Assembly (NCBI GenBank): GCA_030620095.1
Contig: JAUTXW010000204.1
Location: forward strand, 682,001 to 746,000
DNA: 64,000 nt
DNA from: Kuschelorhynchus macadamiae
Lineage: Eukaryota; Arthropoda; Insecta; Coleoptera; Curculionidae
Direction of reading: 5' to 3'
Shown piece after piece: positions 22,022 to 33,059 of the stretch. Positions within the stretch are counted from its first letter, which is position 1. The number at the start of each line of letters is the position of its first letter. The notes under the pieces were generated by a model. That model was not told the DNA's origin. It searched no databases and saw nothing but the letters and a program-made list of their open reading frames with translations. Both the position numbers and the translations under genes were made by a program.

Positions 22022-24005
22022 TTCAAATTTTGATAAAAAATGTAGGGTCATGGTAATTTTGGTAAAAATCCAATATGACGAAACAAAATTGCAGCCTCGT
22101 GAAATGTAAAAAAAAATTGCCTAATATTTTGCACATAAATCAAATATTACGCATGTAAAATTTTTGTACGAATCGAAGATGGCGAAACAAAATGGCTGCT
22201 TAATAAAATATTTTTATAAAATTCGACTGAAAGTACTCATTAGATTGATTTCAAACCTTGTCCAAGAATTAAATATCACATATAGATGTACTGGTAAAAT
22301 TAGGTACGCATTCAAAATGGGCGGACAAATAAAATGTAATGTAATCGTGAAAAAAATCACCCTCACAGGTTTTTCATATTTTCACGATTTAGAGTTCGCG
22401 GCATAGCTAAAAAACTTCTTACTTGATTGACTTCAAACCTTGGTCAAAAATTAAGGGCAGATAGTGATAACCTGATAACATTTTAAAAAACTGATTATCC
22501 AATTAACACAAATTTTGCACAAAAATAAAGTGTTGGATAGAAATGAACTGGTAACATTTGGATATGAATCTAAGATGGTGGTCTATTGAAATATTTACTT
22601 TAAATGCATACGTATTAAACATATTTTAAATTATTCCTAAAAATTAAGTGTGGCATAAATAAAAACTGGTACGAATCCAATATGGAGGTACAAAATGGGG
22701 CCCAATAAAAAGGAAAATTACAGATTTTTTTTTAAATTAAAGCTCTCTGTCCCCAGACGTGTTATCAATACTTTTTTTTAATTATAATTTTTACATAGAA
22801 AAACCAAGATTAAGTGAGATTTAAGGCGCTTCCGCGTTGCTGGAGGAAAGTCAGTTCGGAGTTTTCGTTTATGTGATAGAGTATCCAGTACGTAAGGTGA
22901 AAATTGGTCTAAAAACGCATCAAAAGTATGTTTTTGATCTAAATATATATGGAATATTTATGGGTTTTTATTAAATACAAATGTTACTACAACTACTACT
23001 ACTTTCAAAAAGAGGAATTTCTTGAATATTCCTAAACGTGTTTTAAAATTAAATCCGAAATAACTTTTAAGGCGGTGCAAAACTGTGCTCATAGTCATAT
23101 GTCTGATAGGTCCCGATGCGACAAGTAAGAACAGAAAAATACAGCCACTCTTTCTACCACCATTCGGCGTTTGGATTTGAGTTTAACTGTATTCCTATAG
23201 CTTATTCTTTCACCATTCATTGTTTGGACTTGAGTTTAATTGTTAGTATTGATTTTGATTTTACCATTGCGATCGGGAAGAACGACTTGGCTTGTGCAAT
23301 TATTCTGTTTATTTGCTCGATCAAGATGGCGGCCAAATAGAATGTTTTAAGCCGTGAAAAAATCACTAGGTTTTTACATATCTTCACGTTTTAGCATCTC
23401 TATTTGCCAAAAAAATTCCGTCGGTCTGCCTGTTAGTCAGCCTGCCAGCCTTAAAAACTACTTATCAGATTGTTTGACAAGATGGCGATCTAGTGAAACG
23501 TTAAAAAATTATTACTAAAAAACTAATTATCCAATTTACGTTAAATTTTGCACAAAAATCAATCAGGAATTAATTGGTAAAGTTCTGGAATAAATCCAAG
23601 ATAGCAAAACAAAATGGAGGTCTAGTGAAATATTTAAAAAAATCATCAGTTGTGGTAAAAAAATCTTCTTATTCAATTAACTTTTCATTTTGCCGAATAA
23701 TTAAATGTGATATAGTGATCAACTGGTACGAATTCAACATGACGGAACAAAATGTGTATGTATGTCAATGTAAAAACTACTTATCCAATTTATTTTAATA
23801 TATACCCAAAAATCAAATGTTGCATAGGTAGACATTGGTAAATTATTGGTCAAAATTCAATATGGTGGAACAAAACGGTGCCCAATATAAATGTCTGAAA
23901 AACCATTATACCTATGTGATGAAATATATTCATTATTCCTAATCAAAGGAAAGATTCATAACGAGGGAAGTTTCGGGTAAAGGAAATTTACCGATTTTTT
24001 TTTAG
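22022..24005 (+). repeat. CAAAATGGCGG repeat, copy 2 (5' truncated, with an internal insertion)
   Basis: Same sub-repeat order as copy 1, entering mid-element at CTTCAAATTTTGATAAAAAA and ending with AAGATTCATAACGAGGGAAG and AAAGGAAATTTACCG at about 23993. The stretch about 22800-23320 does not match the other copies and looks like an insertion of unrelated sequence. No protein encoded. Confidence 0.7.
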
Positions 24006-24159
24006 CACGCGATAGTAGATCGTTTAGAATAGCTGATGTGACGCAGAACACCGACAGGATGAAGTGTTACTGACCTCTACAAAAGGAAGTTTAATTGTAA
24101 TATTATTTGTAATGCAATCTACAATCAGCCAATCCCTATAGCAGAATCAAAACAATTTG

Positions 24160-24400
24160 TAGGAGACACTGTTGGCCCTCACTAGATTGAAAAAAGTCAT
24201 ATTTCTTTAATAAACTCAAAACTAAATAGTGTATCTGCTACTATCCATAGGTTAAAATACTCTATTCGTATTTACTATTTTGCAGATGTGCAGGATGTCC
24301 TAAATTACGGAATCTGTTTCTGGGGCTCCTCTAAGTGTGCCATGATGGTTTTTGTTGCAAAGGAGAGAATTAAAAGATCCACTATGAGTCGGTAGATACT
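24160..24400 (+). pseudogene. Fragment of a non-LTR (Jockey-group-like) RT C-terminal region
   Basis: One frame reads LNSVSATIHRLKYSI, then YFADVQDVLNYGICFWGSS and a KERIKRS end. This matches the block after the RT fingers/palm in many insect non-LTR elements (NxxLxxICYxIRxLR, YxALFxSxLxYGIxxWGxS, LQKRxIR). It is short and isolated, with no flanking RT motifs. The family is different from the CR1/Daphne-like copies elsewhere in the window. Confidence 0.55.
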
Positions 24401-24460
24401 ACGTAGAGAGGTCTAAACAGCTGAACATCATAATTGTTTCCTCTCCTAAAATTTTTATAA

Positions 24461-24735
24461 CTGGTTATGCTAGTTAAATAAAATCTTTCTACCAGAAATC
24501 GTGAATTCTGTACACGTAACATGAAGATGGAGACAAGGGGGAGGACATAATGACCAACTTTTATGAAAATGTTCTTTGCTCCAATTACTATAAAACATAC
24601 ACATACACTTTGTAACTGGATATGCTAGTCAAAAAATCTTTTTACCAGAAATCGTAAATTCTGTACAAGTAACATGGAGATGGTGACAAGGGGGGCTAGT
24701 GACCAAGTTTTACGAAAATGTTCTTTGCTTTAACT
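24461..24735 (+). repeat. Two-copy tandem repeat, unit about 155 bp
   Basis: TAACTGGTTATGCTAGTTAA with CCAGAAATCGTGAATTCTGT and ATGGAGACAAGGGGG at 24461-24600 is repeated from about 24616, ending in GAAAATGTTCTTTGCT. The second copy runs into the protease frame of the Gypsy fragment. It might be leader or gag-proximal sequence of that element. Confidence 0.65.
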
Positions 24736-26160
24736 ACGTCTGTTTTTGAGCTAAGATTGATGATAGATCTCAGAATTCAAAACAAACCCTTCACTTTTGA
24801 ATGTGACACAGGAAGCTCTGTTTCAATTATTTCGGAAATCAATTTTAAACATCTGACCCTAAAATTGCCATCGAAAATAACATCGGCAAGAAGAACGTTT
24901 GTGTAAATTTGTACACGAACATAACCTAAAACTTAATACATATAAGTCGCAAATTAAAGTTTTTAACTCGGGTAGAGAAACTAATACCTTTCAAGATGAA
25001 GTAGGAGGTAATTTAACCCGTACCGTGAATGAAGCCAAAAACTTAGGCGTTATTTTGGACAGTTCATTGACATTCTTGTCCTATATTTATAAAATAAAAT
25101 TAAAACATTTTATATACGTTTAAAGCAATTATACAAAGTAGCTAGATCTATGCCTCAAAAAACAAAACATTTTCTTTGTGACAGCTTAATATTATCCCTT
25201 TTTGACTACTGCGATACTGTTTATGGGGATTCTTTGACTGTAAGCCTTCAGCAACGAATTCAAAAGTTCAAAACTCTTGAATGATATTTGCTTATGGTAT
25301 TTAATATAGAGAGCACATAACCCCACACCTAAATAACCATAATATTCTCAATATGAAAAATCGTAGAAGACACCATATGTACTCGTTCATCTATAGAATT
25401 ATAAAAACAGGTCAACCAGCTTATTTAAAAAAACAGTTCGTTCCTTTACTATATCAACATAAATGAATGAAGATTCTAAATTTCGATTATCCTTTGCTAC
25501 TAAAATCAACAGCTAAACAAGTGTTTTTCAACCCTTGAAGAAAGAAGGTATTATCGAAAAACTGAGTCACTCAGAAAAGGGAATATAATCAGTCATTGTA
25601 TCAATAAGAAAAGGAAAGGTTAGAATATATGCAGACTACAAAGTAACTGACAATCAACTTCTAGACCATGGTTACACCATTCCAAAAATTAAAGATCTAT
25701 TCAACAAAATGGAAAATGGTAAATATTTTTGTACAGACATTTACAAAGCCTACTTACATCTTCCAGTTGATGCCGATAGTGCAAAAATTCAAGCAATATC
25801 CACATATTTGGCAAAGAAGCTATTTTTTGGTATTAAAATAGCTCCTAACGAATTTCAAATGCATCAACTATATATTCTTCAACCATTTACTACATAAAAA
25901 TGTGCCTTTCAGATGGAACAATGAATGTGAAAAAGCTTTTCAAAACGCAAAATGTGAAATAGCCAGTGATCGAGTATTAATGCCATTTACATCAGAATAT
26001 CCAGTCATAGAAGCAACAGATGCCAGCCCCTTTGTCCGGTGTTTTGTTTCACAGGTTACCAGACGAAACAGAAAAACCAGTTGCATTTATTTCTCGTTCA
26101 TTGACCAGAGCAGAGAGAAACTATAGTCAGCTAGACAGGAAAGCTTCTGCCACATACTAA
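24718..26160 (+). pseudogene. Gypsy-type pol fragment (protease, RT, RNase H)
   Basis: The protease piece 24718-24906 has FECDTGSSVSIIS (DTG active site). After an inserted non-LTR fragment (about 24898-25500), RT resumes at about 25545 with IIEKLSHSEKG, RKGKVRIYADYKVTDNQLL, PKIKDLFNKMENGKYF and DIYKAYLHLPVD. RNase H follows at 25902-26150 with FRWNNECEKAFQNAK, VLMPFTSEYPVIEATDASP and ERNYSQLDRKA-like sequence. The YxDD motif lies in a deleted part. This resembles Gypsy elements whose RNase H follows an LHxxLEKGVPFxW block. No LTRs found. It is cut short at 26183 by the mariner that begins at 26186. Confidence 0.7.
24898..25500 (+). pseudogene. CR1/Daphne-like non-LTR 3' fragment inside the Gypsy fragment
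   Basis: Frame pieces read FVHEHNLKLNTYKSQIKVF, then NEAKNLGVILDSSLTF, then SLFDYCDTVYGD and LQQRIQKFK. This is the RT-distal and C-terminal part of the same family type as the copies at 12.5-18 kb and 33.5-35.8 kb. It interrupts the Gypsy pol between protease and RT. Stops and shifts throughout; exact ends were not resolved. Confidence 0.6.
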
Positions 26161-26185
26161 ACATTCAAAAAATTATTTACATATA

Positions 26186-26670
26186 CAGGATGTTCCTTAA
26201 TGACATGCTAATATTTAAGGGGGTGATTCTTGGACCCATTTTAAGAAAAAATCTTCATATGAACTTATGTCCTAAACGTCTTAACTTTTGAGATGCAGGG
26301 TGCTAAAGTTTTCAGAAAAATTTTTTTTTTTTTTAATAACTGTGATACTACTGTAGATATCTTTATGAGATTTGGTACACGTGTTCTATGCATCAAGATG
26401 CATTTTCTAATGTACAAGCAATTTTATTCTTTTTACCAGTGGCGTCCGTACGCGTTTTGCTTAGAATATTTTTGGAGAAAAAAATGGTACGCCACTGCTT
26501 TATCTTAAAATAAAAATTATTTTTGGAATTCTCATTCATTTCTGAGCAAAGTCGATCTCTTGATTTTCTTTCGGCCGACGCATAGTTTTCGCTTAAAAAA
26601 ATAAAAATCGTTTTACTTCAGGGTCAAATCGTTAAAAATCTGATGTGGTGACTGTTGTGTGGAAAGCGTT
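26186..26670 (+). repeat. Left TIR of the 26-kb mariner
   Basis: Outer end CAGGATGTTCC; inner end near GACTGTTGTGTGG. Inverted match to 28278-28760. Confidence 0.88.
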
Positions 26671-26889
26671 TTTTTTCTTTTTTCGTGCTATTCAGTTCAT
26701 TTAATAATAAATATTAATTAATTTAGAAATAAGTAATTGATTTACTTTACTTTAGGATTGATTACTTTAGGAAACAATTTTTAAAAAACTTTCATGTGCC
26801 AATAAATTACAGCGGGGATTTCAGCTTGCAGAAAACAAAGTTTACAGAAACGGCTTAATTTTATTAATTATTAACAATACTAACATTAA

Positions 26890-28025
26890 TTATAAAAATT
26901 GTTGGAAGTGGCCACCTTCACTTAATATGCATGCTTCCGCCCGTCTACGCATGGAATTGCGCACTCGTTCAAATATTCCCGGCGTATTCCGTATAGTTTC
27001 ACACGAGGCAACTATTCGCTCTCTTAAATCTTCTACAGTGTTAACGGGAGTTTTGTACACTAGAGTTTTAAGGTGCCCCCATAAAAAGAAATCCAAACTA
27101 TTGAGATCGGGGGATCTTGCTGGCCATTGCTGAGGTCCTCCGCGACATATCCAACGATCAGGATAAACTGTATCTAAATGATTTCGGACAATTACGCTGA
27201 AATGAGCCGGTGCTCCATCGTGCATATACCATATGCGATGCCTTAACGCAACTGGTACATCTTCAAGCAACCCAGGTAGTTCTTCTTCGAGAAAATGCAA
27301 ATAAGACCGTCCATCAAGACGTCCTGGTAGGAAAAATGGGCCTATGAGATGATTACTAATAATTCCTGCCCAAACATTAAGCGAAAATTGTTCTTGAAAA
27401 TGGGTTTCGGTTATGGCATGCGGGTTTTCTTCCGCCCACACATGATTGTTATGGAAATTTTGAATAGCATTCCTAGAAAAAGTTGCTTCGTCTGTGAACA
27501 AAATTTGTGACTCAAACTGCGGATTTAGTGTAATACTCTGAAGATACCACTGAGAGAAGTTCACACGCTGTGGGAAATCCCTGGGGAGTAATGCCTTAGA
27601 ATATGATATGGATATAACAAAAAGTCAACTAAAATACGCCAAACAATTTGGTGACAAATATTCAAAGCTCTAGCGATCTTCCTCGTACTCGTCTCAGGAT
27701 GTTCGTCGATTTCTTGCAGCACCGCTTCCTCAACTTCAGGTGTTCTGACAGTTCGAGGTCTGCCTTCCGAAGTACCTTTATTGAAACTACCTGTTTCGCT
27801 AAGTCGGCGATGAATATTCGAAAAGGTTCGGCTATCTGGCAAGGCACGATTAGGATATCTTTCCTGATAAATGCGTCTGGCTTCTGTTGCATTACCATCT
27901 GCGAGGCCATATGCGTAATGCATTGCCGCCATTTCCGCATTCGTATAATTTACCATATTTAATGATATTATTCGAAAAAACGGCGAAAATAACTTCAATA
28001 ACTTCAATGAAACACTAAAAACCAA
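26890..28025 (-). pseudogene. DUF4817/DDE_3 mariner transposase with one frameshift
   Basis: The N-terminal frame (28025-27561) starts properly at MVNYTNAEMAAMHYAYGLAD (ATG at about 27953) with RIYQERYPNRALPDSRTF, GRPRTVRTPEVEEAV and TSTRKIARALNI, the DUF4817 and helix-turn-helix region. A one-base shift near 27598 in the LLYPYHI stretch moves the rest into frame 27564-26890. That frame has ILFTDEATFSRN (Asp 1), SLNVWAGIISNHLIGPFFLP, YMHDGAPAHFSV (Asp 2) and WPARSPDLNSLDFFLWGHLK (Asp 3; 36 residues after Asp 2). All three catalytic Asp residues are present and I see no other lesion, so the inactivation looks recent. The product would bind the TIRs and cut and paste at TA. Confidence 0.85.
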
Positions 28026-28277
28026 AGAGATGACACACTGAGATGGTTTTGAACACCAACAGCTTACTTTAGGTCATTTGACATCGACGTTTGTAAAAAC
28101 GTAATTTATTCCAGGACTACTAGATTTATGGGTTTAAAAATTATTATTAGTTGGTATTGAGATATTATGAAGCAATTTTAACTCAATTATTTAATCAAGA
28201 ACGGACCATCAGACGAGAAAACTTTTTCGTTTATGAACACATTCGATGTCATACTTTTCTTTCACCCGATAAATAAG

Positions 28278-28760
28278 CGATTTCCACACAACAGTCACCC
28301 TATCAGATTTTTAACGATTTGACCCTGAAGTAAAACGATTTTTATTTTTTTAAGCGAAAACTATGCGTCGACCGAAAGAAAATCAAGAGATCGAATTTGC
28401 TCAGAAATGAATGAGAATTCCAAAAATAATTTTTATTTTAAGATAAAGCAGTGGCGTACCATTTTTTTCTCCAAAAATATTCTAAGCAAAACGCGTACGG
28501 ACGCCACTGGTAAAAAGAATAAAATTGCTTGTACATTAGAAAATGCATCTTGATGCATAGAACACGTGTACCAAATTTCATAAAGATATCTACAGTAGTA
28601 TCACAGTTATTAAAAAAAATAATTTTTTTTCTGAAAACTTTAGCACCCTGTATCTCAAAAGTTAAGACGTTTAGGACATCAGTTCATATGAAGATTTTTT
28701 CTTAAAATGGGTCCAAGAATCACCCCCTTAAATATTAGCATGTCATTAAGGAACACCCTG
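28278..28760 (-). repeat. Right TIR of the 26-kb mariner
   Basis: Inner end CCACACAACAGTCACCC; outer end GGAACACCCTG followed by TA. Differences from the left arm are few, mostly single substitutions and T-run length. Confidence 0.88.
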
Positions 28761-28951
28761 TATATTTGGACGAAAAGTTATATATAAAAAAATTGTCATT
28801 AAAAAAGTCAAGAATAAGAATGTTCAATTTGTTAGTGTGAAAAGTTAAATTAGTTTAAATTAATTATTATCAAATACTCAACAGTACAGGTTCTAGCTGC
28901 TAAACCAAGATTTTATATGTAATTGATTGAAGGCACAGCATAAAAATCGCT

Positions 28952-29330
28952 ATATTTCCTTTACCCGGAACTTTCCTCGTTATGATTTTTTTTCATTTGT
29001 TAGGAATAGTGAAGTGTGATCCAATTTAGTTCAGTACACATTCACAGTATATTTGTGTTACATATATTGTCTTTTTAAACATTTTTATAGGGCGCCATTT
29101 TGTTCCTTCATATTGGAGTTTTTTTACCTATGCCACAATTGACTTTTGGGCATAATTTAAAATAAACTCAATAAGTAGTTTTTACATTGGCACATATCAC
29201 CATAACGTCAATTGAACAAGATTTTTTTACCTTGATTTTTTAAAAATTTTATTTGTACCACAACTTTACCAGATTATATCTATATCACACTTAATTCTTG
29301 CACAAAAATTGAAATTAATTTAATAACTAG
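28952..29330 (-). repeat. CAAAATGGCGG repeat, copy 3, distal part
   Basis: Reads inverted: TTTCCTTTACCCGGAACTTT at the start, then TAGGAATAGTGAAGTGTGA and ATTTTGTTCCTTC. It breaks at TAATAACTAG (29330), where the Gypsy element is inserted, and resumes at 37463. Confidence 0.75.
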
Positions 29331-29592
29331 TGTAATATCTTAGTAATATAGGTTCTTAAGACCTTAATAAAAAGTCACGCCGGTTCTACTACAACATCTT
29401 ATTTTATCTGATTCTTCTGATTGAGTTGTATGACCTCCTGACAGTGTCGATGCCCCTAACTTGGTCATCGTACTTGCTGAGCAAACAAAAGGATATCGAG
29501 ACACATATTAGCTAACTATACAAATTGCACCATTAAATGTTATACAAGTGAAATCAGTATACTGATATACAGAGTGTATTTACTATATTACA
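29331..29592 (-). repeat. 3' LTR of the Gypsy element
   Basis: 262 bp on the plus-strand left side, from TGTAATATCTTAGTAATA to TACTATATTACA. It matches 37204-37462 with scattered differences, such as small changes around the CATTAAATG block. Next to it on the inner side is a run of eleven C (plus strand). Confidence 0.88.
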
Positions 29593-29604
29593 CCCCCCCC
29601 CCCG
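29593..29604 (-). promoter_or_regulatory. Polypurine tract of the Gypsy element
   Basis: Eleven G in a row on the coding strand, directly before the 3' LTR start. This is where a polypurine tract primes plus-strand DNA synthesis. A G-only tract is unusual but in the right place. Confidence 0.7.
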
Positions 29605-29889
29605 ATAATAAAAGAATTTTCTTTCCACTAAATGGAAATTCTTTCTAATCGGAAAAGTAGAGTAAAAATATATTTAAATACAAGTATTAACTACAGATAT
29701 CTATTTTAATGGATATATAAAATACCAAGTGGAAAAATAAATAAAATACATACGGAATAGAATACATATAGAACATACAATACTACTAGGAACGCCATTA
29801 CTAAATTAATTACATATTGCCTCATTCTTAACTATACAATATACAGTTTTGTTCTGTTTTTATGAATAATTATAGCTTTATTATTTTTC

Positions 29890-32800
29890 TTTATTTTCAC
29901 ATTAGGAGATACATCCTCAATCACCAAATAAGGGCCCAAAAAACAGGGATTGGAGATCTTGTCTCCCATTTCATTTTTAATTAAAATCATATCTCCTTTT
30001 TTGTAAGTAGTAGGGTTTGAAGTTTTGTCATAAACTTCTTTTGTTTTTGGATTGAATTAAGTTTTTTCTCGCGTCATCATTTGCTTTTTGTAATCTGTAT
30101 TTTAACTCTAAGGGGTAGTTATTAAAATTATATATAGGATCGAGAGTATTATTTAAGTTACTTGGACTATGACATTTTCGTCCAAATACTAGCTCAAATA
30201 GAGTATATCTAGTTTCTGAATGGACCGATGTGTTATAAGAAAAACACCAATATGGAATCCACTCACTCCAAGCGGTATTGTTATTCATTGTCTGAGTTCG
30301 AAGGTATGCCCCTAAGTTTTTGTGTGATATTTCTAACGTTCCCATACTTTCATGGTGATAGCTACTTGACTGGATATGATTTACTTTTAAAATTTTAGCA
30401 ATTTCAGTCATTGAAGAGATAAATTTGGTACCCCGGTCAGTAGCAATCTCTGAAGGGATTCCGTATTTTAAGATAAAGTTATCTACAAAACTTTTTGTAA
30501 CAGTTATTGAATCTTTATCTTAATGGATATGCTTCAACAAATTTTGTTAATTCGCACTGCAGAGTTAGTATATAAGAAAATCCATTAATATCTGTTGGCA
30601 GTGGCCCAACCAAATCTAAATATACTTTCCGAAATGTAAAATTAGCTGTACTTGTAATTACCATAGGTTCTTTAATATAGTGATTTGAATGTTTAATTTT
30701 CTGACAACTATCGTACCTTTTTACAAAATTTTGAACATCTTTATACATTCCCGTCCAAAAATAATATCTGTTTATATTATTTACCATTCTACTAATTCCT
30801 GCGCTTTTCATCATGGTCAACAATTTTTCTTACACCTCTAATTACATATATACGGGGACCGGTCCAATTATTATTTTTTATTTCCTTCAATATCCGTTCA
30901 ATAATATCTTTATTGTGTTTATCTTTCAACATAACTAATTCGCGAATTTTTAATTTATTACTAAGAATAATCAAATCTCTCAACAATTCGTCTCGCGTCA
31001 ATGCTGGTCGAGTATTTTGATTAAAATAAATAGTAGCATAAGAAGGAACAAAATGAAATTCCCCCGAACTTACAGAAACGAGATTTATAAGTTGATTAAT
31101 TATTTTTAAAGATGTCGGCATTAATTCAATACTATTTTCAAGTTTCTTTAGTATTTTTACAATATCTGGTTGATCAGAACATTGGTAGAACTGTTTGATT
31201 CCTGAAAAGTACTTGCACTACACGCACTCTGCGCTCTGGTCAAAACTGCAATAATCCTATCATTCATACCAAGTCGTCAGATGTTAATGTACTCTAGATA
31301 AAGCGTCAGCAGTGACATTTTCACATCTTTTAATATACTCAATATAGAAATCATACTCTTTTAAACCTAACCTAAACTTTGTCAAGCGACTTGAGGGTTC
31401 AGTCAATTAAACAACAACGACTAGCATATGCAACTAGTTTTTTATTTACATTTGATAAGATTGCTCCAATTGCTATATTAGAAGCATTAGTTTGAAGAAT
31501 CAATTCGTTTTAATCAGAAAAATCTGGATCATCTAAGACTGGTGGTTGACTAAGTGCATTTTTGAGAAATAAAAATGATTTTTCGCATTCATCAGACCAT
31601 TCAAAAGTAGCAAATTTTTTACATAGTTTATTTAACGGTATAGTTTTTTCTGCAAAATTCGGGATACATTTTCTATAATAGTTTGCAAATGCTACAAATC
31701 CTATGTCCGAGGTAAAGAATTTGTTTTTTCAAAAATTCGCATTTCGAGGGATTCAGTTTTAAATTAACCTTACGAAGCCTGTTAAAACCACTGATTAGAT
31801 TTGTATTATGATCTAAAAGATTTCTTACAAACACTATTAAATCATCAAGGTAACAAAAACATTTTTCGTAATTTAATCCCGACATAGCAACGGTCATTAG
31901 TCTCGAAAATGCGCTTGTATTTTCTACTCTCCTTAGTTAGCTTTACCTGATAATATCCCTGTCTAAGATCCAAATGAGAGAAATATATATAGCTTTTGCA
32001 AGGGAGTCAAAAATATCTGTAATATTTGGAAGGAGAAATTTTTTATCACTAATCTTGTTGAGTCTTCATTTAAACCTTTCTTTGGAACTAATAAAACTGG
32101 AGAAGACCTCTCTCCTCTGTGCTCTTTCAATTATGTCATCCTCATACATTCTAGAAACTTTTCTATGTATTTCATCCTTTTGAGAAAATGGTAATCTGTA
32201 TGGTTTTACATAGGAAGGTGTAGCATTATCTTTTAACTGGATTGATTCTTTATAAACATTAGTAACACTTAACTTATCGCATGGCTTGTGAAAACATATT
32301 TTCATTTGAATTTTGTTCTTTTGGGTCTAAATATTTTAGTTTTAGAAGTTAAAATAATGTTTTCACATGAGCCGCCGATACGTTACGTGTAGAAAATTGG
32401 CAAATTTCATAGTTACTTAACTCTTTTGTCTTGAGTACTTCAAATTTTTTACTGGTATTTTCCCTTCTTTAGGCATCCCATCTATAAAAACACTTCGACA
32501 TAATTCGTCGTGGTAACACCACATGACAAATGTTTTCACATCTTGGAGATAATATTAAACTATTTTCATAGCTATTAGAATTAAAAGGTAAAACTACGAT
32601 ATTCTCAGATTTTGCTGATGATAATATATTTTCTTCATAGTTTAAAATACCATTATATTTTCTCAGAAAATGTTCTCCGACTATTGCATCGCTAGAACAA
32701 CTAAGTGAGCTAAAAACGTAAAATTTCCTGTTTTTAACTTTAAATTAACATAATCTGGTGACGTCAACTCCAACTCCTTTAATTTCTATACTATGATTAT

Positions 32801-32990
32801 ATAAATGTAAATTTGAATTTAAAACATCTGATTTTATTGCACATACTGAAGCTCCCGAGTCGACCAAAAACTGTAGGTTTTTATTAGATACAGTGAAATT
32901 TATTGTGTTAGTACAATTATTCGAATACGTAAATATTTCATTATAGTTTCTATTAGGCACCAAAAAAAATTATTTTCTCTAGAAGATGTA
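29890..32990 (-). pseudogene. Gypsy pol (protease, RT, RNase H, integrase), multiply broken
   Basis: In order on the minus strand: the protease with QFLVDSGASVCAI (DSG) at about 32880-32840; RT start VKPYRLPFSQKDEI and an EDDIIERA fragment (32220-32110); RT palm with CFCYLDDLIVFV (catalytic YLDD) at about 31860; and KLNPSKCEFLKKQILYLGH. RNase H follows with FEWSDECEKSFLFLKNAL and LQTNASNIAIGAILSN, where the usual TDAS is TNAS (31620-31460). The integrase has YYFWTGMYKDVQNFVKR, YLDLVGPLPTD (Asp 1), TDRGTKF (Asp 2) and TLEISHKNLGAYLR (Glu). Its C-terminal module has KGDMILIKNEMGD and CFLGPYLVIEDVS. Stops and shifts occur between these blocks. Confidence 0.82.
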
Positions 32991-33059
32991 GGTGTTGAGT
33001 TATTTGATATATGACCGCAAGTTTCTATTTTGACCAATGACGTCAAAAAGAAATTCTAT

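Larger units (their letters stand above)
26186..28760 (-). mobile_element. Tc1/mariner element with ~490-bp TIRs, nearly intact
   Basis: The left terminus CAGGATGTTCCTTAATGAC at 26186 follows TA. The right terminus ends GTCATTAAGGAACACCCTG at 28760, followed by TA. The inverted arms (26186-26670 and 28278-28760) match almost base for base, including GCAGTGGCGTACC/GGTACGCCACTGC and the CAACAGTCACC inner edge. The single gene is a minus-strand transposase. Arm similarity suggests recent insertion. Both arms contain an internal GCAGGGTGCTAAAG/CTTTAGCACCCTG word about 110 bp from the outer end that resembles a second terminus. Confidence 0.88.
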
